Origin: Gammaproteobacteria bacterium | GTDB lineage: Bacteria; Pseudomonadota; Gammaproteobacteria; Xanthomonadales; SZUA-36 | Direction of reading: 5' to 3' | Length of the DNA stretch: 64,000 nt | Assembly: GCA_024277815.1 (NCBI GenBank) | Contig: JAJRUM010000055.1 | Coordinates: 1 to 64,000 of the forward strand | Shown here: piece after piece, positions 24,221 to 33,245 of the stretch | Numbering within the stretch: position 1 is the stretch's first letter | Layout of the letters: each line of letters begins with the position of its first letter | Notes under the pieces: generated by a model | Told to the model about the DNA's origin: nothing | The model's input: the letters and a program-made list of their open reading frames with translations, nothing else | Database searches by the model: none | Program-made: the position numbers and the translations under genes

Positions 24221-25418
24221 CGATCAGGGTAAGAAAGTCGCTGCTCAGGTCTTCGCCGCGTAGTGTTGCCGCCTTTTTACCATCTATGAACACCGGCGCA
24301 ACCGGCGACTCGCCGGTGCCGGGCAGGCTGATACCGATATCAGCCTGGCGGCTTTCTCCCGGGCCGTTGACGATGCAGCCCATGACGGCAAGACTGAGGT
24401 TTTCCACCCCGGCATAACGCAGCTTCCAGGCCGGCATTTGCTCACGCACATGGTTGGTGACATCGAGTGCCAGTGACTGGAAAAAAGTCGAAGTTGTCCT
24501 GCCGCAGCCAGGACAAGCGGTAACCATCGGTGTGAATGCCCGCAAGCCCATACTTTGCAACAGCTCTTGTGCGACCAGAACCTCATCGCTGCGCGACTGG
24601 CCGGGCGCGGGCGTCAGTGAGATACGAATCGTGTCGCCAATGCCTTCCTGCAGCAGTACAGCAAGGGCTGCGGTCGACGCCACGATTCCCTTGCTGCCCA
24701 TGCCTGCTTCGGTGAGGCCAAGGTGCAACGGGTAATCACAGCGCTGTGCGAGTTCCCTGTAGACCAGGATCAGGTCCTGTACGGCACTTACTTTACAAGA
24801 AATTACAATCTTGTCATGCGCCATGCCCTGCGCTTCCGCTTGCGCTGCACTCTCAAGCGCAGAGCGGACCAACGCTTCGCGCATGATGGCGTCTGCAGGT
24901 GCCGGTGTGCTGAGTTTGCCATTGGCGTCCATTAGCCGGGCCAGCAGCTTTTGATCCAGGCTGCCCCAGTTCACACCGATGCGAACCGGCTTGTCATACT
25001 CAATGGCCAGCCCGGTAATGGTGGAAAACTGGTCATCGCGTTTCTTACCAAAGCCCACATTGCCCGGATTGATCCGGTACTTGGCCAGTCGTTGTGCACA
25101 TTCGGGGAATTGTTGTAATAGGCGGTGGCCGTTGTAATGGAAATCGCCAATCACCGGTACTTCGCAGGACATCATATCCAGGCGGTCCATGATGCCAGGC
25201 ACCGCCGCTGCGGCCGCCTCTGTATCAACCGTGATTCGAACCAGTTCGGAACCCGCCCTGGCCAGCTCAGCTATCTGTGTTGCTGTGGCACGGGCATCTG
25301 CGGTATCGGTGTTGGTCATCGATTGCACAACAATCGGCTGCGCTGATCCAATTTTCACGCCGCCCACATCGACAGTCGTGGTTTGATGCCGCGATTTGCC
25401 GGCTATATCAAAACTCAT
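24180..25418 (-). CDS. ispG: 4-hydroxy-3-methylbut-2-enyl diphosphate synthase
   Basis: 412 residues, with a TIM barrel then an Fe-S domain. [22 protein letters not shown] is the N-terminal signature. The [4Fe-4S] ligands are in [13 protein letters not shown] and [18 protein letters not shown] with the closing Glu. It converts MEcPP to HMBPP in the MEP isoprenoid pathway. It is the usual flavodoxin/ferredoxin-dependent bacterial form. It lies seven bases after pgsA on the same strand. Confidence 0.96.
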   Translation of the reverse strand: MSFDIAGKSRHQTTTVDVGGVKIGSAQPIVVQSMTNTDTADARATATQIAELARAGSELVRITVDTEAAAAAVPGIMDRLDMMSCEVPVIGDFHYNGHRLLQQFPECAQRLAKYRINPGNVGFGKKRDDQFSTITGLAIEYDKPVRIGVNWGSLDQKLLARLMDANGKLSTPAPADAIMREALVRSALESAAQAEAQGMAHDKIVISCKVSAVQDLILVYRELAQRCDYPLHLGLTEAGMGSKGIVASTAALAVLLQEGIGDTIRISLTPAPGQSRSDEVLVAQELLQSMGLRAFTPMVTACPGCGRTTSTFFQSLALDVTNHVREQMPAWKLRYAGVENLSLAVMGCIVNGPGESRQADIGISLPGTGESPVAPVFIDGKKAATLRGEDLSSDFLTLIDEYVQQKYPAISE

Positions 25419-25425
25419 ACAGTGT

Positions 25426-26034
25426 TCATTCCGGTGAAGACTTGTCTTCTCTGGCCTTACTATCGTGGCGGCTCATAATTGGCCAGGCTGCGTGTAAATA
25501 TACCCACATGGACCAGAGTGTCAGGGCGGCTGCCACATACAGCAGCATTTCACCCACGATAACCACCGGCAGTCCAAACAGGTCAGACTCATATAACAGG
25601 CAACTAATAGCGGTCATTTGAAGAATGGTTTTCAGCTTGCCCATCGCGCCTACCTGGACGGTGCCACGCTCGCCCATTTCAGCCATCCACTCCCGCAACC
25701 CGGAGATGGCTATTTCCCGGCCAATGATGATGGCAGCTGCGACGGTGAAGAAAATCATGGGGAATACGATGGGCGGGGGCGTCTGGACCAACAGCACCAG
25801 GGCTGTTGCTACCATCAGTTTGTCGGCAACCGGGTCAAGGAAAGCGCCGAAACTGGACATCAGCCCCATGCGTCTGGCCAGGTAGCCATCCAGCCAGTCT
25901 GTGATGGCTGCGAGGATAAAAATAATTGCTGCGACCAGGCTTGACCATGGGTAAGGCAAATAGAAAAACAACACCAGCACCGGGATCAGCGCGATGCGCA
26001 TGATGGTCAGAAAAAGAGGAAACGTGATTTGCAT
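25426..26034 (-). CDS. pgsA: CDP-diacylglycerol-glycerol-3-phosphate phosphatidyltransferase
   Basis: 202 residues with about six membrane helices. The CDP-alcohol phosphotransferase motif is complete: [27 protein letters not shown] (DGx2ARx8Gx3Dx3D). It makes phosphatidylglycerol phosphate, first step to phosphatidylglycerol and cardiolipin. Located after uvrC, as in many Gammaproteobacteria. No tRNA cluster lies downstream, unlike in E. coli. Confidence 0.94.
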   Translation of the reverse strand: MQITFPLFLTIMRIALIPVLVLFFYLPYPWSSLVAAIIFILAAITDWLDGYLARRMGLMSSFGAFLDPVADKLMVATALVLLVQTPPPIVFPMIFFTVAAAIIIGREIAISGLREWMAEMGERGTVQVGAMGKLKTILQMTAISCLLYESDLFGLPVVIVGEMLLYVAAALTLWSMWVYLHAAWPIMSRHDSKAREDKSSPE

Positions 26035-26121
26035 GGTTCCAGCCCAATGGGTGTTATGTGCGCATTATCGCAGACGGGCGAACATTTTTGCAGAGATAAA
26101 TGCCAGCCATACGATCCATCC

Positions 26122-27960
26122 TCAATGGAGAGCCTTGTAAATGCGCCGGGCCAGCTGGTGATTAATTCCTGGAATACCGGCCAGTTCCTCTTCCCCCGCC
26201 TTGCGGACACCCTGCAGGCCCCCAAAGTGGGTCAGCAATGTGCGCCGACGCCGGGCACCGACGCCGGGGATGTCTTCGAGCACGGAATGTACAGCAGCTT
26301 TCTGGCGACGACCCCGATGGCCGGTAATCGCGAAACGGTGTGCTTCGTCCCTGACCTGCTGAATCAGGTGAGAGGCGGGCGATTCGGGCCCGGGCAACAG
26401 GCTATGTGGTGCGACCGGCAGTACCCACTCCTCGTAGCCGGCCCGCCGCGACGGACCTTTAGCCACCCCCATAAGTGGTATATCGCTGAGGCCACATTCG
26501 GCCAGCACTTCACGCGCAATTCCCAGTTGGCCTTTACCGCCATCGACGACGATTAAGCCGGGCAGCAAGCCCTCTTCTGTTGCCAGCCGGCGATACCGTC
26601 GGCTCAGGACCTCACGCATCGCTGCATAGTCATCGCCGGGCTCAAAACCTTTGAGGTTATAACGGCGGTAGCGGGACTTTATCGGCCCTTCATGGCCAAA
26701 GACGATGCAGGAAGCCACCGTCTTGTGGCCGGACGTATGTGAAACATCAAAGCACTCGATCGTTTCCGGCAGTTCTTCAAGCTGTAGCAGTTCAGCCATG
26801 GCAGCAAACTGGCTGCTGATGCGTGAGGTTTCTGCGCCCCGCATATGCAGCGCATTCAGAGCGTTTCTGGCGACCAGCTCCAGCCATTGTCGCCGGTGGC
26901 TGCGCGGGTGTGCCTGGATCCGAACCTTGCGACTGCTACGCTCACTGAAAACCTTTTCGAACAGTTCATGTTGCGGCAATGAATGAGAAACGATGATCTC
27001 CGGCGGGGGCATGCGTTCGCGGTAGTACTGGCCAAGAAAGGCACGCAGAACATCGGCATCGCTGTGGCCGTCAGACTGGGCGGGGAAATAGTCGCGTTGT
27101 CCGAGGCTGTGGCCGCCGCGTACTGACATGACTTCAATGGCGCACCCGCGTTGTAACCTGGCCAGTGCAATAATATCCAGGTTGCCATTGCCGGCTGAGA
27201 CGAACTGGCGGGCCTGCATCTGTTTCAGGTGGTTGATCTGGTCCCGGTACTGGGCAGCCAGTTCGTAGTGTTGCAGGCCGGCGGCAGCCTCCATTCTGCC
27301 AATCAGCCGGGTAATAACTTTCTGGCTGTGGCCCCGCAAAAACAGCAGTGCGTCCTCGACCTGCCGGGCATAGTCTTTGCTGCTGACCTTGTCGACGCAG
27401 GGCGCGGTGCAGCGCTTAATCTGGTATTGCAGGCAAGGCCTTTGGCGGTGGCTGAAATAGCTGTCATCACAGTTGCGTAGCAGGAAAAGTTTCTGGATAA
27501 GATTGATACTTTCCCGCACTGAACTGGCGGACGGGTACGGGCCGAGGTACTCCCTGCCCCGGTCTTTCGCGCCACGGTGGAAAGCGATGCGTGGAAACTC
27601 GTGGTCTTTGCCCAGCATGACCCACGGATAGCTTTTGTCATCGCGTAGCAAAACGTTGTAACGGGGTCGCAGGGATTTGATCCACTCATTTTCAAGCAAC
27701 AGGGCCTCTGCTTCGCTACGGGTCAGGCTGACTTCTATGGAATGGATGCGCGCGACCATGCGCATGATACGTTCTATCTTGGGCCGCGCATCAAAATAGC
27801 TGGCAACCCGCTTGCGCAAATTTGCAGCCTTGCCGACATACAGGGCCACCCCCTGGTCATCACGCATCAGGTATACACCCGGGCCGGCGGTCAGGCGGCG
27901 CGCGTAGCCTTTGCCGTTAAAAGTTGCTGGAGTCGCTTGTGCTTCTGCCTTCTGCGCCAC
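26122..27960 (-). CDS. uvrC: UvrC, excinuclease ABC subunit C
   Basis: 612 residues. GIY-YIG nuclease (GPGVYLMRDDQGVALYVGKAANLRKRVASYF) is at about 28-60. The UvrB-binding UVR motif is near 200-240, followed by the RNase H-like endonuclease domain with ECFDVSHTSGHKTVASCIVF and IVVDGGKGQLG. A terminal helix-hairpin-helix pair is present (LEDIPGVGARRRRTLLTHFGGL, LAGIPGINHQLARRIY). It makes both incisions in nucleotide excision repair. It is the typical full length. Confidence 0.97.
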   Translation of the reverse strand: MAQKAEAQATPATFNGKGYARRLTAGPGVYLMRDDQGVALYVGKAANLRKRVASYFDARPKIERIMRMVARIHSIEVSLTRSEAEALLLENEWIKSLRPRYNVLLRDDKSYPWVMLGKDHEFPRIAFHRGAKDRGREYLGPYPSASSVRESINLIQKLFLLRNCDDSYFSHRQRPCLQYQIKRCTAPCVDKVSSKDYARQVEDALLFLRGHSQKVITRLIGRMEAAAGLQHYELAAQYRDQINHLKQMQARQFVSAGNGNLDIIALARLQRGCAIEVMSVRGGHSLGQRDYFPAQSDGHSDADVLRAFLGQYYRERMPPPEIIVSHSLPQHELFEKVFSERSSRKVRIQAHPRSHRRQWLELVARNALNALHMRGAETSRISSQFAAMAELLQLEELPETIECFDVSHTSGHKTVASCIVFGHEGPIKSRYRRYNLKGFEPGDDYAAMREVLSRRYRRLATEEGLLPGLIVVDGGKGQLGIAREVLAECGLSDIPLMGVAKGPSRRAGYEEWVLPVAPHSLLPGPESPASHLIQQVRDEAHRFAITGHRGRRQKAAVHSVLEDIPGVGARRRRTLLTHFGGLQGVRKAGEEELAGIPGINHQLARRIYKALH

Positions 27961-27965
27961 AGGGT

Positions 27966-28451
27966 TTAACTCAAACGTTCTTCAACGACCTTAAGCAAGC
28001 CAGCAGTAGCCAGTTCCAACAGCTCAAACATGTGCACAAAGCCATCCATGCCACCATAGTAAGGGTCGGGTACCTCATCGCTCTGTCCCGCAGTGCCATG
28101 CGCCGGATGATAGGCCATCATCAGCTTTAACTCGGCTGCCGAACCGCTTGGCCGAATAGCTTGAAGATTGGCGATGTTGCTGTGATCCATACCAATGATC
28201 AGGTTGTATTTACCAAAATCATCGGTCGTTACTTTACGCGCACGCAGGTGGTCAATTTCCACGCCAAACCTGGTCGCCACTTCGATCGCTCTGTGGTCGG
28301 GGGCATGGCCGATGTGGTAACTGTGCGTACCTGCCGAATCAATTGCCACCATGTCTTCGAAAATGGAACCTTGCAACTGGCGGGCGAAGAAGCCTTCGGC
28401 TGAAGGCGACCGGCAGATATTTCCCATGCATACAAACAGTATATTAAACAT
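27966..28451 (-). CDS. low-molecular-weight protein-tyrosine phosphatase
   Basis: 161 residues. The P-loop CMGNICRSP (Cys8, Arg14) is at the N-terminus and the general acid Asp is in DEVPDPYYGG. It hydrolyses phosphotyrosine on proteins. In some species such enzymes pair with BY-kinases in polysaccharide export. Here it lies between kdsB (15-bp gap) and uvrC, and no kinase is adjacent, so it may have a housekeeping role. Confidence 0.93.
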   Translation of the reverse strand: MFNILFVCMGNICRSPSAEGFFARQLQGSIFEDMVAIDSAGTHSYHIGHAPDHRAIEVATRFGVEIDHLRARKVTTDDFGKYNLIIGMDHSNIANLQAIRPSGSAAELKLMMAYHPAHGTAGQSDEVPDPYYGGMDGFVHMFELLELATAGLLKVVEERLS

Positions 28452-28466
28452 AATATTACCCGGTGA

Positions 28467-29246
28467 TTAATCTGAATCAGGCTGAATGAGTGCCTGCACA
28501 CGCTGCAGGTCTTCCAGTGTATCTATGCCAGCCGGAATAAATTCACTCGCCTGAGCCAATACTATACGCCCGCCGTGTTCCATAATTCGGAGCTGTTCGA
28601 GCCGCTCTGTCAGTTCTAAAGGTGTTGGCGGCAAGTCGGTGAAACGCCGCAGTGCTGACAGGCGGTAGGCGTAGAGTCCGAGATGCCGTTGCCATTGGGT
28701 GCCTGCTGCAAGCGCATTTTCAAACCCGCTATTGTTGCGGTCATAAGGAATGGGGCAACGACTGAAATACAGAGCCTGGCCATCGATTGCAGTGACAACC
28801 TTTACGGCATTCGGGTTCATCAGCTCCGTTGACTCAGAAAGGGGCCAGTACAGGCTTGCCACTTCACAGTCCGGCCTTTGGTCCAGTAACGCTGCAACCT
28901 GATCCAGACATTTTGCCGGCATCAGTGGCTCATCGCCCTGCAAATTGACGACCAGTTGCTCATCCGGCCAGCCGAGTTGTTCTGCGCACTCGGCGATCCG
29001 GTCGCTGCCGCTTTGGTGGTCAACCCTTGTCACCACCACATTGGCACCAAAAGCGCTGGCGACCGTCCTGATGCGTTCATCATCGGTGGCGATCACAACC
29101 GACTTTGCTGCTGAGTCCCTGGCGCGTTGCCAGACATGCTGGAGTAAGGGTTTGCCGGCCAGATCAAGTAAAACTTTACCCGGCAAACGCTCGGAGGCGT
29201 AGCGAGCGGGAATGACGATATGATAGGCAGCGGGCATCACCGGCAT
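28467..29246 (-). CDS. kdsB: CMP-KDO synthetase
   Basis: 259 residues. IVIPARYASERLPGKVLLDLAGKPLLQHVW is the nucleotidyltransferase start, NLQGDEPLMPAKCL the metal-binding motif, and LGLYAYRLSALRRF the KDO-binding region. It activates KDO for lipopolysaccharide inner core. It overlaps lpxK by 10 bp. An ATG four codons later (MPAAYH) is an alternative start. Confidence 0.96.
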   Translation of the reverse strand: MPVMPAAYHIVIPARYASERLPGKVLLDLAGKPLLQHVWQRARDSAAKSVVIATDDERIRTVASAFGANVVVTRVDHQSGSDRIAECAEQLGWPDEQLVVNLQGDEPLMPAKCLDQVAALLDQRPDCEVASLYWPLSESTELMNPNAVKVVTAIDGQALYFSRCPIPYDRNNSGFENALAAGTQWQRHLGLYAYRLSALRRFTDLPPTPLELTERLEQLRIMEHGGRIVLAQASEFIPAGIDTLEDLQRVQALIQPDSD

Positions 29247-30268
29247 TGACTTATTTCCTTGCTCAAACGTTTTATACGGTCACTGATCGACGCAGTAAAA
29301 TCATCCGTCAATATCGCTTCAACTGACAGGTACCAGGCATTTTTCAGTCCCAGTTTGTGGCATTTAACCGCATCCTTTTCTGTCATGACAATAACCGCGT
29401 CCTCTGGCAGTTGCGCAAAATCCAGCCGCCTGTATTGATGGTGGTCGGGAAACTGCCTGCGGACAAATTTTACACCGAGTGATTCGAGTGAGTGAAAAAA
29501 CCGCCCCGGATTACCAATGGCAGCATATGCATGTACTTCAATTCCTGTAAATAAATTCGTGAAGTCGGATGGTGTGTGTTGTTCCGACCCATCCAGAGAG
29601 CGCACGGTTGTTGGGCTCAGTAGCATCGTATGGGTATCCAGCCCTTCAGGCCTGGCCGGCCATTCACCGTTGGTGATTACATAGTCGACAGTTTCAAGGC
29701 GCTCCGCCGGTTCACGCAAAGGCCCTGCCGGCAGCAGATAGCCGTTACCAACTCCACGCTCCCCATCTACCACACAAATGTCGAGGTCACGGCGTAAACC
29801 GCTTTGCTGTAGCCCGTCATCCGAGATTATCAGGTCAACGTTCATCTGCTGCAACCTGCGGACCGCTTCAGACCTGTCTGCGGCAACCACTACCGGTCCA
29901 GCACAGTGCCGGGCCAGTAATACAGGTTCATCCCCGCAGTTGCGGGCGTCACTTTCGACCGTAACTTCGAAAGTATCACGACTGTTTCGACCATAGCCGG
30001 TACTGGCGATACCGGGCTTCAGGCCAAGTGTGACCGCCAGTTTACTGAGTGCGACGACCAGGGGTGTCTTGCCAGTACCACCGGCCGTAATATTGCCGAC
30101 CACGATTAAGGGTATTGATGGCTGAAAAGTCTTTGCGCTGGATTGTTGTGCGGTTTGCACCCGCCGGTAAGCGACTCGATAAATGGGCTCCAGCATGCGC
30201 AGGTACCAGGGCGGCCTGCGTTGACTGTACCAGTGCCTGGTTAAGTGGTTTTCAATACCTGTGCGCAT
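29237..30268 (-). CDS. lpxK: tetraacyldisaccharide 4'-kinase
   Basis: 343 residues. N-terminal amphipathic membrane segment, then the P-loop-like VGNITAGGTGKTPLVVALSKL at about 57-77. DLIISDDGLQQSGLRRDLDICVVDG carries the catalytic DDG, and VIMTEKDAVKC is near the end. It phosphorylates the lipid A precursor. It lies between msbA and kdsB, the conserved envelope cluster. Confidence 0.96.
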   Translation of the reverse strand: MRTGIENHLTRHWYSQRRPPWYLRMLEPIYRVAYRRVQTAQQSSAKTFQPSIPLIVVGNITAGGTGKTPLVVALSKLAVTLGLKPGIASTGYGRNSRDTFEVTVESDARNCGDEPVLLARHCAGPVVVAADRSEAVRRLQQMNVDLIISDDGLQQSGLRRDLDICVVDGERGVGNGYLLPAGPLREPAERLETVDYVITNGEWPARPEGLDTHTMLLSPTTVRSLDGSEQHTPSDFTNLFTGIEVHAYAAIGNPGRFFHSLESLGVKFVRRQFPDHHQYRRLDFAQLPEDAVIVMTEKDAVKCHKLGLKNAWYLSVEAILTDDFTASISDRIKRLSKEISQCR

Positions 30269-30309
30269 CAGGTTCGCCCGTCAAGGTGTTATATCCTGTA
30301 TACCAACCA

Positions 30310-32064
30310 TCATGTCACCTCACCAAACTGGACCTGGTACAAGCGGGCATACGCACCTTTGAGTTTCAGCAGTTCATCGTGTGTGCCCTGCTCGATCACC
30401 CGCCCTTTGCGCAATACAATGACCTGATCAGCGTTTTCAATAGTGGACAGGCGGTGGGCAATCACCAGGGTTGTCCGGTCTTTCATCACTTCCTTCAGTG
30501 CCGCCTGAATCGCCCGCTCGGACTCGGAGTCGAGCGCCGAGGTCGCTTCGTCAAGAATTAACAACGGGGCATCTTTGAGCAGCGCGCGGGCAATCGCAAG
30601 GCGTTGCCGTTGGCCGCCGGATAACAACGTGCCGCTTTCGCCAAGGCGGGTCTCAAGGCCTTGTGGAAGTTGCTCGATGAATTCCAGCGCGTGAGCAGCA
30701 CGGGCAGCCTGAGTAATGGCCTCCGGATCCGCTCCGGCAAGTTTGCCATAGGCGATATTGCCGGCGATCGTATCGTTGAATAGCACCACTTCCTGGCTCA
30801 CCAGGGCGATCTGTTGGCGTAAATTATCCAGCTGATAATCTGCAAGCTCATGCCCGTCCAGCAGAATTCGACCCTGGTTGTAGTTATAAAAACGAGGTAA
30901 CAGGCCTGCCAGCGTGGTCTTGCCGCTGCCACTGTGTCCGACCAGTGCGGTCACGCTGCCTGGCGCCAACCGCAGGTTGATATTCTCAAGGATAGGTTTA
31001 TCGCTGTTGGCGTACTGAAAGCTGACATTTTCAAACACCACATCGCCTTTAGCGCGGTCAACTTTCCGCACCCCGCTGTCCTGTTCATGCTCAGAATCAA
31101 TGACAAGAAAAATACTCTCTGCGGCTGCGATGCCCTTTTGCAGTTGTGATTGCACGTTAGTCAGGCGCTTCAGGGGCGGAATGGTCGCAACCATGGCGAA
31201 GAAAATAGATGTAAAAGTACCTGCGGTGATCTGGTCCAGCATCGCCGGACGGGTTGCTACCAGCATCAGTATAACCATCGCCAGGCCTGCGGCCAGTTGC
31301 ACCATGGATGAACTGAGCATATGGGTTGCAACCATGCGCATGTGTAAACGCCGGGTGCGTTCATTGACCCGCTCAAAACGTTTGACTTCGGATTCCTGAC
31401 CCTGGAAAACCTTGACGACACGCTGTCCGACGACAGCTTCCTCCGTGACGTGGGCTACATCGCCCATTGAATCCTGAATATTACGGCTGATCTTGCGAAA
31501 CTTGCGGCTGATGGTGGTTACCACCAGTGCTACCACGGGAACCAGCATCAGCATGACGGCCGTCAGCTTGGCATTAATGCTGAGCATCACGATCAGCAGG
31601 TATACCAGCAGCATGATATCGCGGAAGGCGGATATGATGGCCTTGGTGGCAGCATTGGCTACCTGCTCGCTGTTGTAAGCAAGTTTGGAAATTAACTGGC
31701 CTGCGGAGTTGCGATCGTAAAAGGTCGCTGGCAGATGCAGGTAGCTGTTGAATAATTCTGCCCGCAGATCGGCCACCACCCGCCTGCCGGTCCACTCCAT
31801 GCCGTAAACACCGGAAAAATGTCCGATGATACGTAACAGGACAACGATCAGGATACCGCCGGCCAGCCACAGCCCGTAGGCGGCGTCCTTGGCGACAAAT
31901 ACACGGTCTATCAGCGGCTCAACGAATTTTATGAATATTGCCTGCATGCCGGCGTCAAGGCTGACCCCCACGATGCCGACCAGGAACATCCACCAGTATT
32001 TTCGTGTGTAGCCCCACAAGCGCTTGTAAACAACAGCCGGGGCATAGGCGGCTTGCTCAGGCAT
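30310..32064 (-). CDS. msbA: MsbA, lipid A flippase ABC transporter
   Basis: 584 residues: six membrane helices then an ATPase domain. Walker A is GHSGSGKTTLAGLLPRFY, the signature LSGGQRQRLAIARALL, and Walker B LLILDEATSALD, with the switch His in VIAHRLSTIENAD. It flips lipid A-core across the inner membrane, as a homodimer. It follows exbD closely (2-base gap) and precedes lpxK. Confidence 0.95.
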   Translation of the reverse strand: MPEQAAYAPAVVYKRLWGYTRKYWWMFLVGIVGVSLDAGMQAIFIKFVEPLIDRVFVAKDAAYGLWLAGGILIVVLLRIIGHFSGVYGMEWTGRRVVADLRAELFNSYLHLPATFYDRNSAGQLISKLAYNSEQVANAATKAIISAFRDIMLLVYLLIVMLSINAKLTAVMLMLVPVVALVVTTISRKFRKISRNIQDSMGDVAHVTEEAVVGQRVVKVFQGQESEVKRFERVNERTRRLHMRMVATHMLSSSMVQLAAGLAMVILMLVATRPAMLDQITAGTFTSIFFAMVATIPPLKRLTNVQSQLQKGIAAAESIFLVIDSEHEQDSGVRKVDRAKGDVVFENVSFQYANSDKPILENINLRLAPGSVTALVGHSGSGKTTLAGLLPRFYNYNQGRILLDGHELADYQLDNLRQQIALVSQEVVLFNDTIAGNIAYGKLAGADPEAITQAARAAHALEFIEQLPQGLETRLGESGTLLSGGQRQRLAIARALLKDAPLLILDEATSALDSESERAIQAALKEVMKDRTTLVIAHRLSTIENADQVIVLRKGRVIEQGTHDELLKLKGAYARLYQVQFGEVT

Positions 32065-32066
32065 AC

Positions 32067-32510
32067 TCAGGGTTGGTCAGCGCTGGCCTGGTCATCGACC
32101 AGGCGCTCAGTGGCTATTGATAGCCGGCTGAACCCAAGTTGGGCGGTCACATCCATGGCAGTGACCACGAAGTGGTGGGGGGTCTCGGCATCGGCACGCA
32201 AGATAATCGGGATATTACGATTTTCGCCCGCAGCTTCATTGAGTGCCGCACGCAGAGTCGAAGGTCTGCCATCCATCAGTTGCCGGTCATTCAGGTAGTA
32301 CTGGCCTTTCTGGTCAATGACCAGCTCAAAACTGTCAGGCTGGTCTTCAGCCTGGCTGACGTTGCTGGCTTCCGGCAAGTCAACCTTCAGTACGGCTTGC
32401 CGTTCGAATGTCGTGCTTACCATAAAAAATATCAGTAACAGGAAAACCACATCGATTAACGATGCCAGGTTGATTTCAGGATCTTCTGTTTTTGAGGTGC
32501 GCAGTTGCAT
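32067..32510 (-). CDS. exbD: ExbD/TolR-family biopolymer transport protein
   Basis: 147 residues. One N-terminal helix with the conserved Asp in INLASLIDVVFLLLIFFMVSTTF, then a periplasmic domain. It forms the proton-driven stator with ExbB. No tonB or tol genes are adjacent. The genes lie beside msbA as in several Gammaproteobacteria, so its partner could be TonB or a lipid-transport function. Confidence 0.9.
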   Translation of the reverse strand: MQLRTSKTEDPEINLASLIDVVFLLLIFFMVSTTFERQAVLKVDLPEASNVSQAEDQPDSFELVIDQKGQYYLNDRQLMDGRPSTLRAALNEAAGENRNIPIILRADAETPHHFVVTAMDVTAQLGFSRLSIATERLVDDQASADQP

Positions 32511-32515
32511 GATGC

Positions 32516-33151
32516 TTAACCTGCGGTTGGAAACTCGACGGGTGCCGCGCTGCCACGTTCAATACATTCAATCAGTTTGATCGCTTTTTCTTCCATCGTG
32601 ATGACATACTCCCCGACCCTGCCGGCGAAGTAACGGTAGAAAAAGTAGCTGGGAATGGCGACAGTCAGTCCTGCTGCCGTAGTGATCAGGGCCTCGGAAA
32701 TACCCCCGGCCAATACATTCGCGTCGCCGACACCGCTGACCATGATGGCGGAAAAAACCTTGATCATTCCGATCACTGTGCCCAGCAACCCCAGTAGTGG
32801 GGAAATACCAGCGATGGTTCCGAGTGTGTTTAAAAAGCGTTCCAAATCATGGACCACGTGCCGGCCGGTATCCTCAACGGCCTCTTTGATCAGTTCCCTG
32901 GAACGTTTGCGGTTGCGCAGTGCGGAAGCATATACGCGGCCAAGCGGAGAGCCGGCCTGTAATTCAACCAGGTGTCGCTGATCCAGTTCGTGTCGGGCGG
33001 CCCAGTCTTCTACCGTGGCGCTGAGGCCGTCCGGGATGACCCTGCTTTTACGCAAAGTCCAGAAACGTTCAATGGTGATCGCGACTGCAAAGGTAGAACA
33101 GAGCAGTATGGGTACCATCATCCAGCCACCGGCAAGAATAATTTCCAGCAC
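32516..33151 (-). CDS. exbB: ExbB/TolQ-family proton channel protein
   Basis: 211 residues with three membrane helices, MLEIILAGGWMMVPILLCSTFAVAITIERF at the N-terminus. The family core is LGTIAGISPLLGLLGTVIGMIKVF and GGISEALITTAAGLTVAIPSYFFYRYF. It works with ExbD, five bases downstream, to energise outer-membrane transport. The TonB receptor at 6973-9066 is one possible client. Confidence 0.92.
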   Translation of the reverse strand: MLEIILAGGWMMVPILLCSTFAVAITIERFWTLRKSRVIPDGLSATVEDWAARHELDQRHLVELQAGSPLGRVYASALRNRKRSRELIKEAVEDTGRHVVHDLERFLNTLGTIAGISPLLGLLGTVIGMIKVFSAIMVSGVGDANVLAGGISEALITTAAGLTVAIPSYFFYRYFAGRVGEYVITMEEKAIKLIECIERGSAAPVEFPTAG

Positions 33152-33245
33152 GCAATTTCACTCCTTTGATAAATCTGAACAGAATAATACCCGATGCTCG
33201 CATATATATCGCCCCGTATGTTCAGTATGAATAGCCCTTCACGGT

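Noticed and set aside
26035-26121. tRNA genes between uvrC and pgsA
   Set aside because: E. coli has tRNAs near pgsA, but this 87-bp gap has no tRNA fold.
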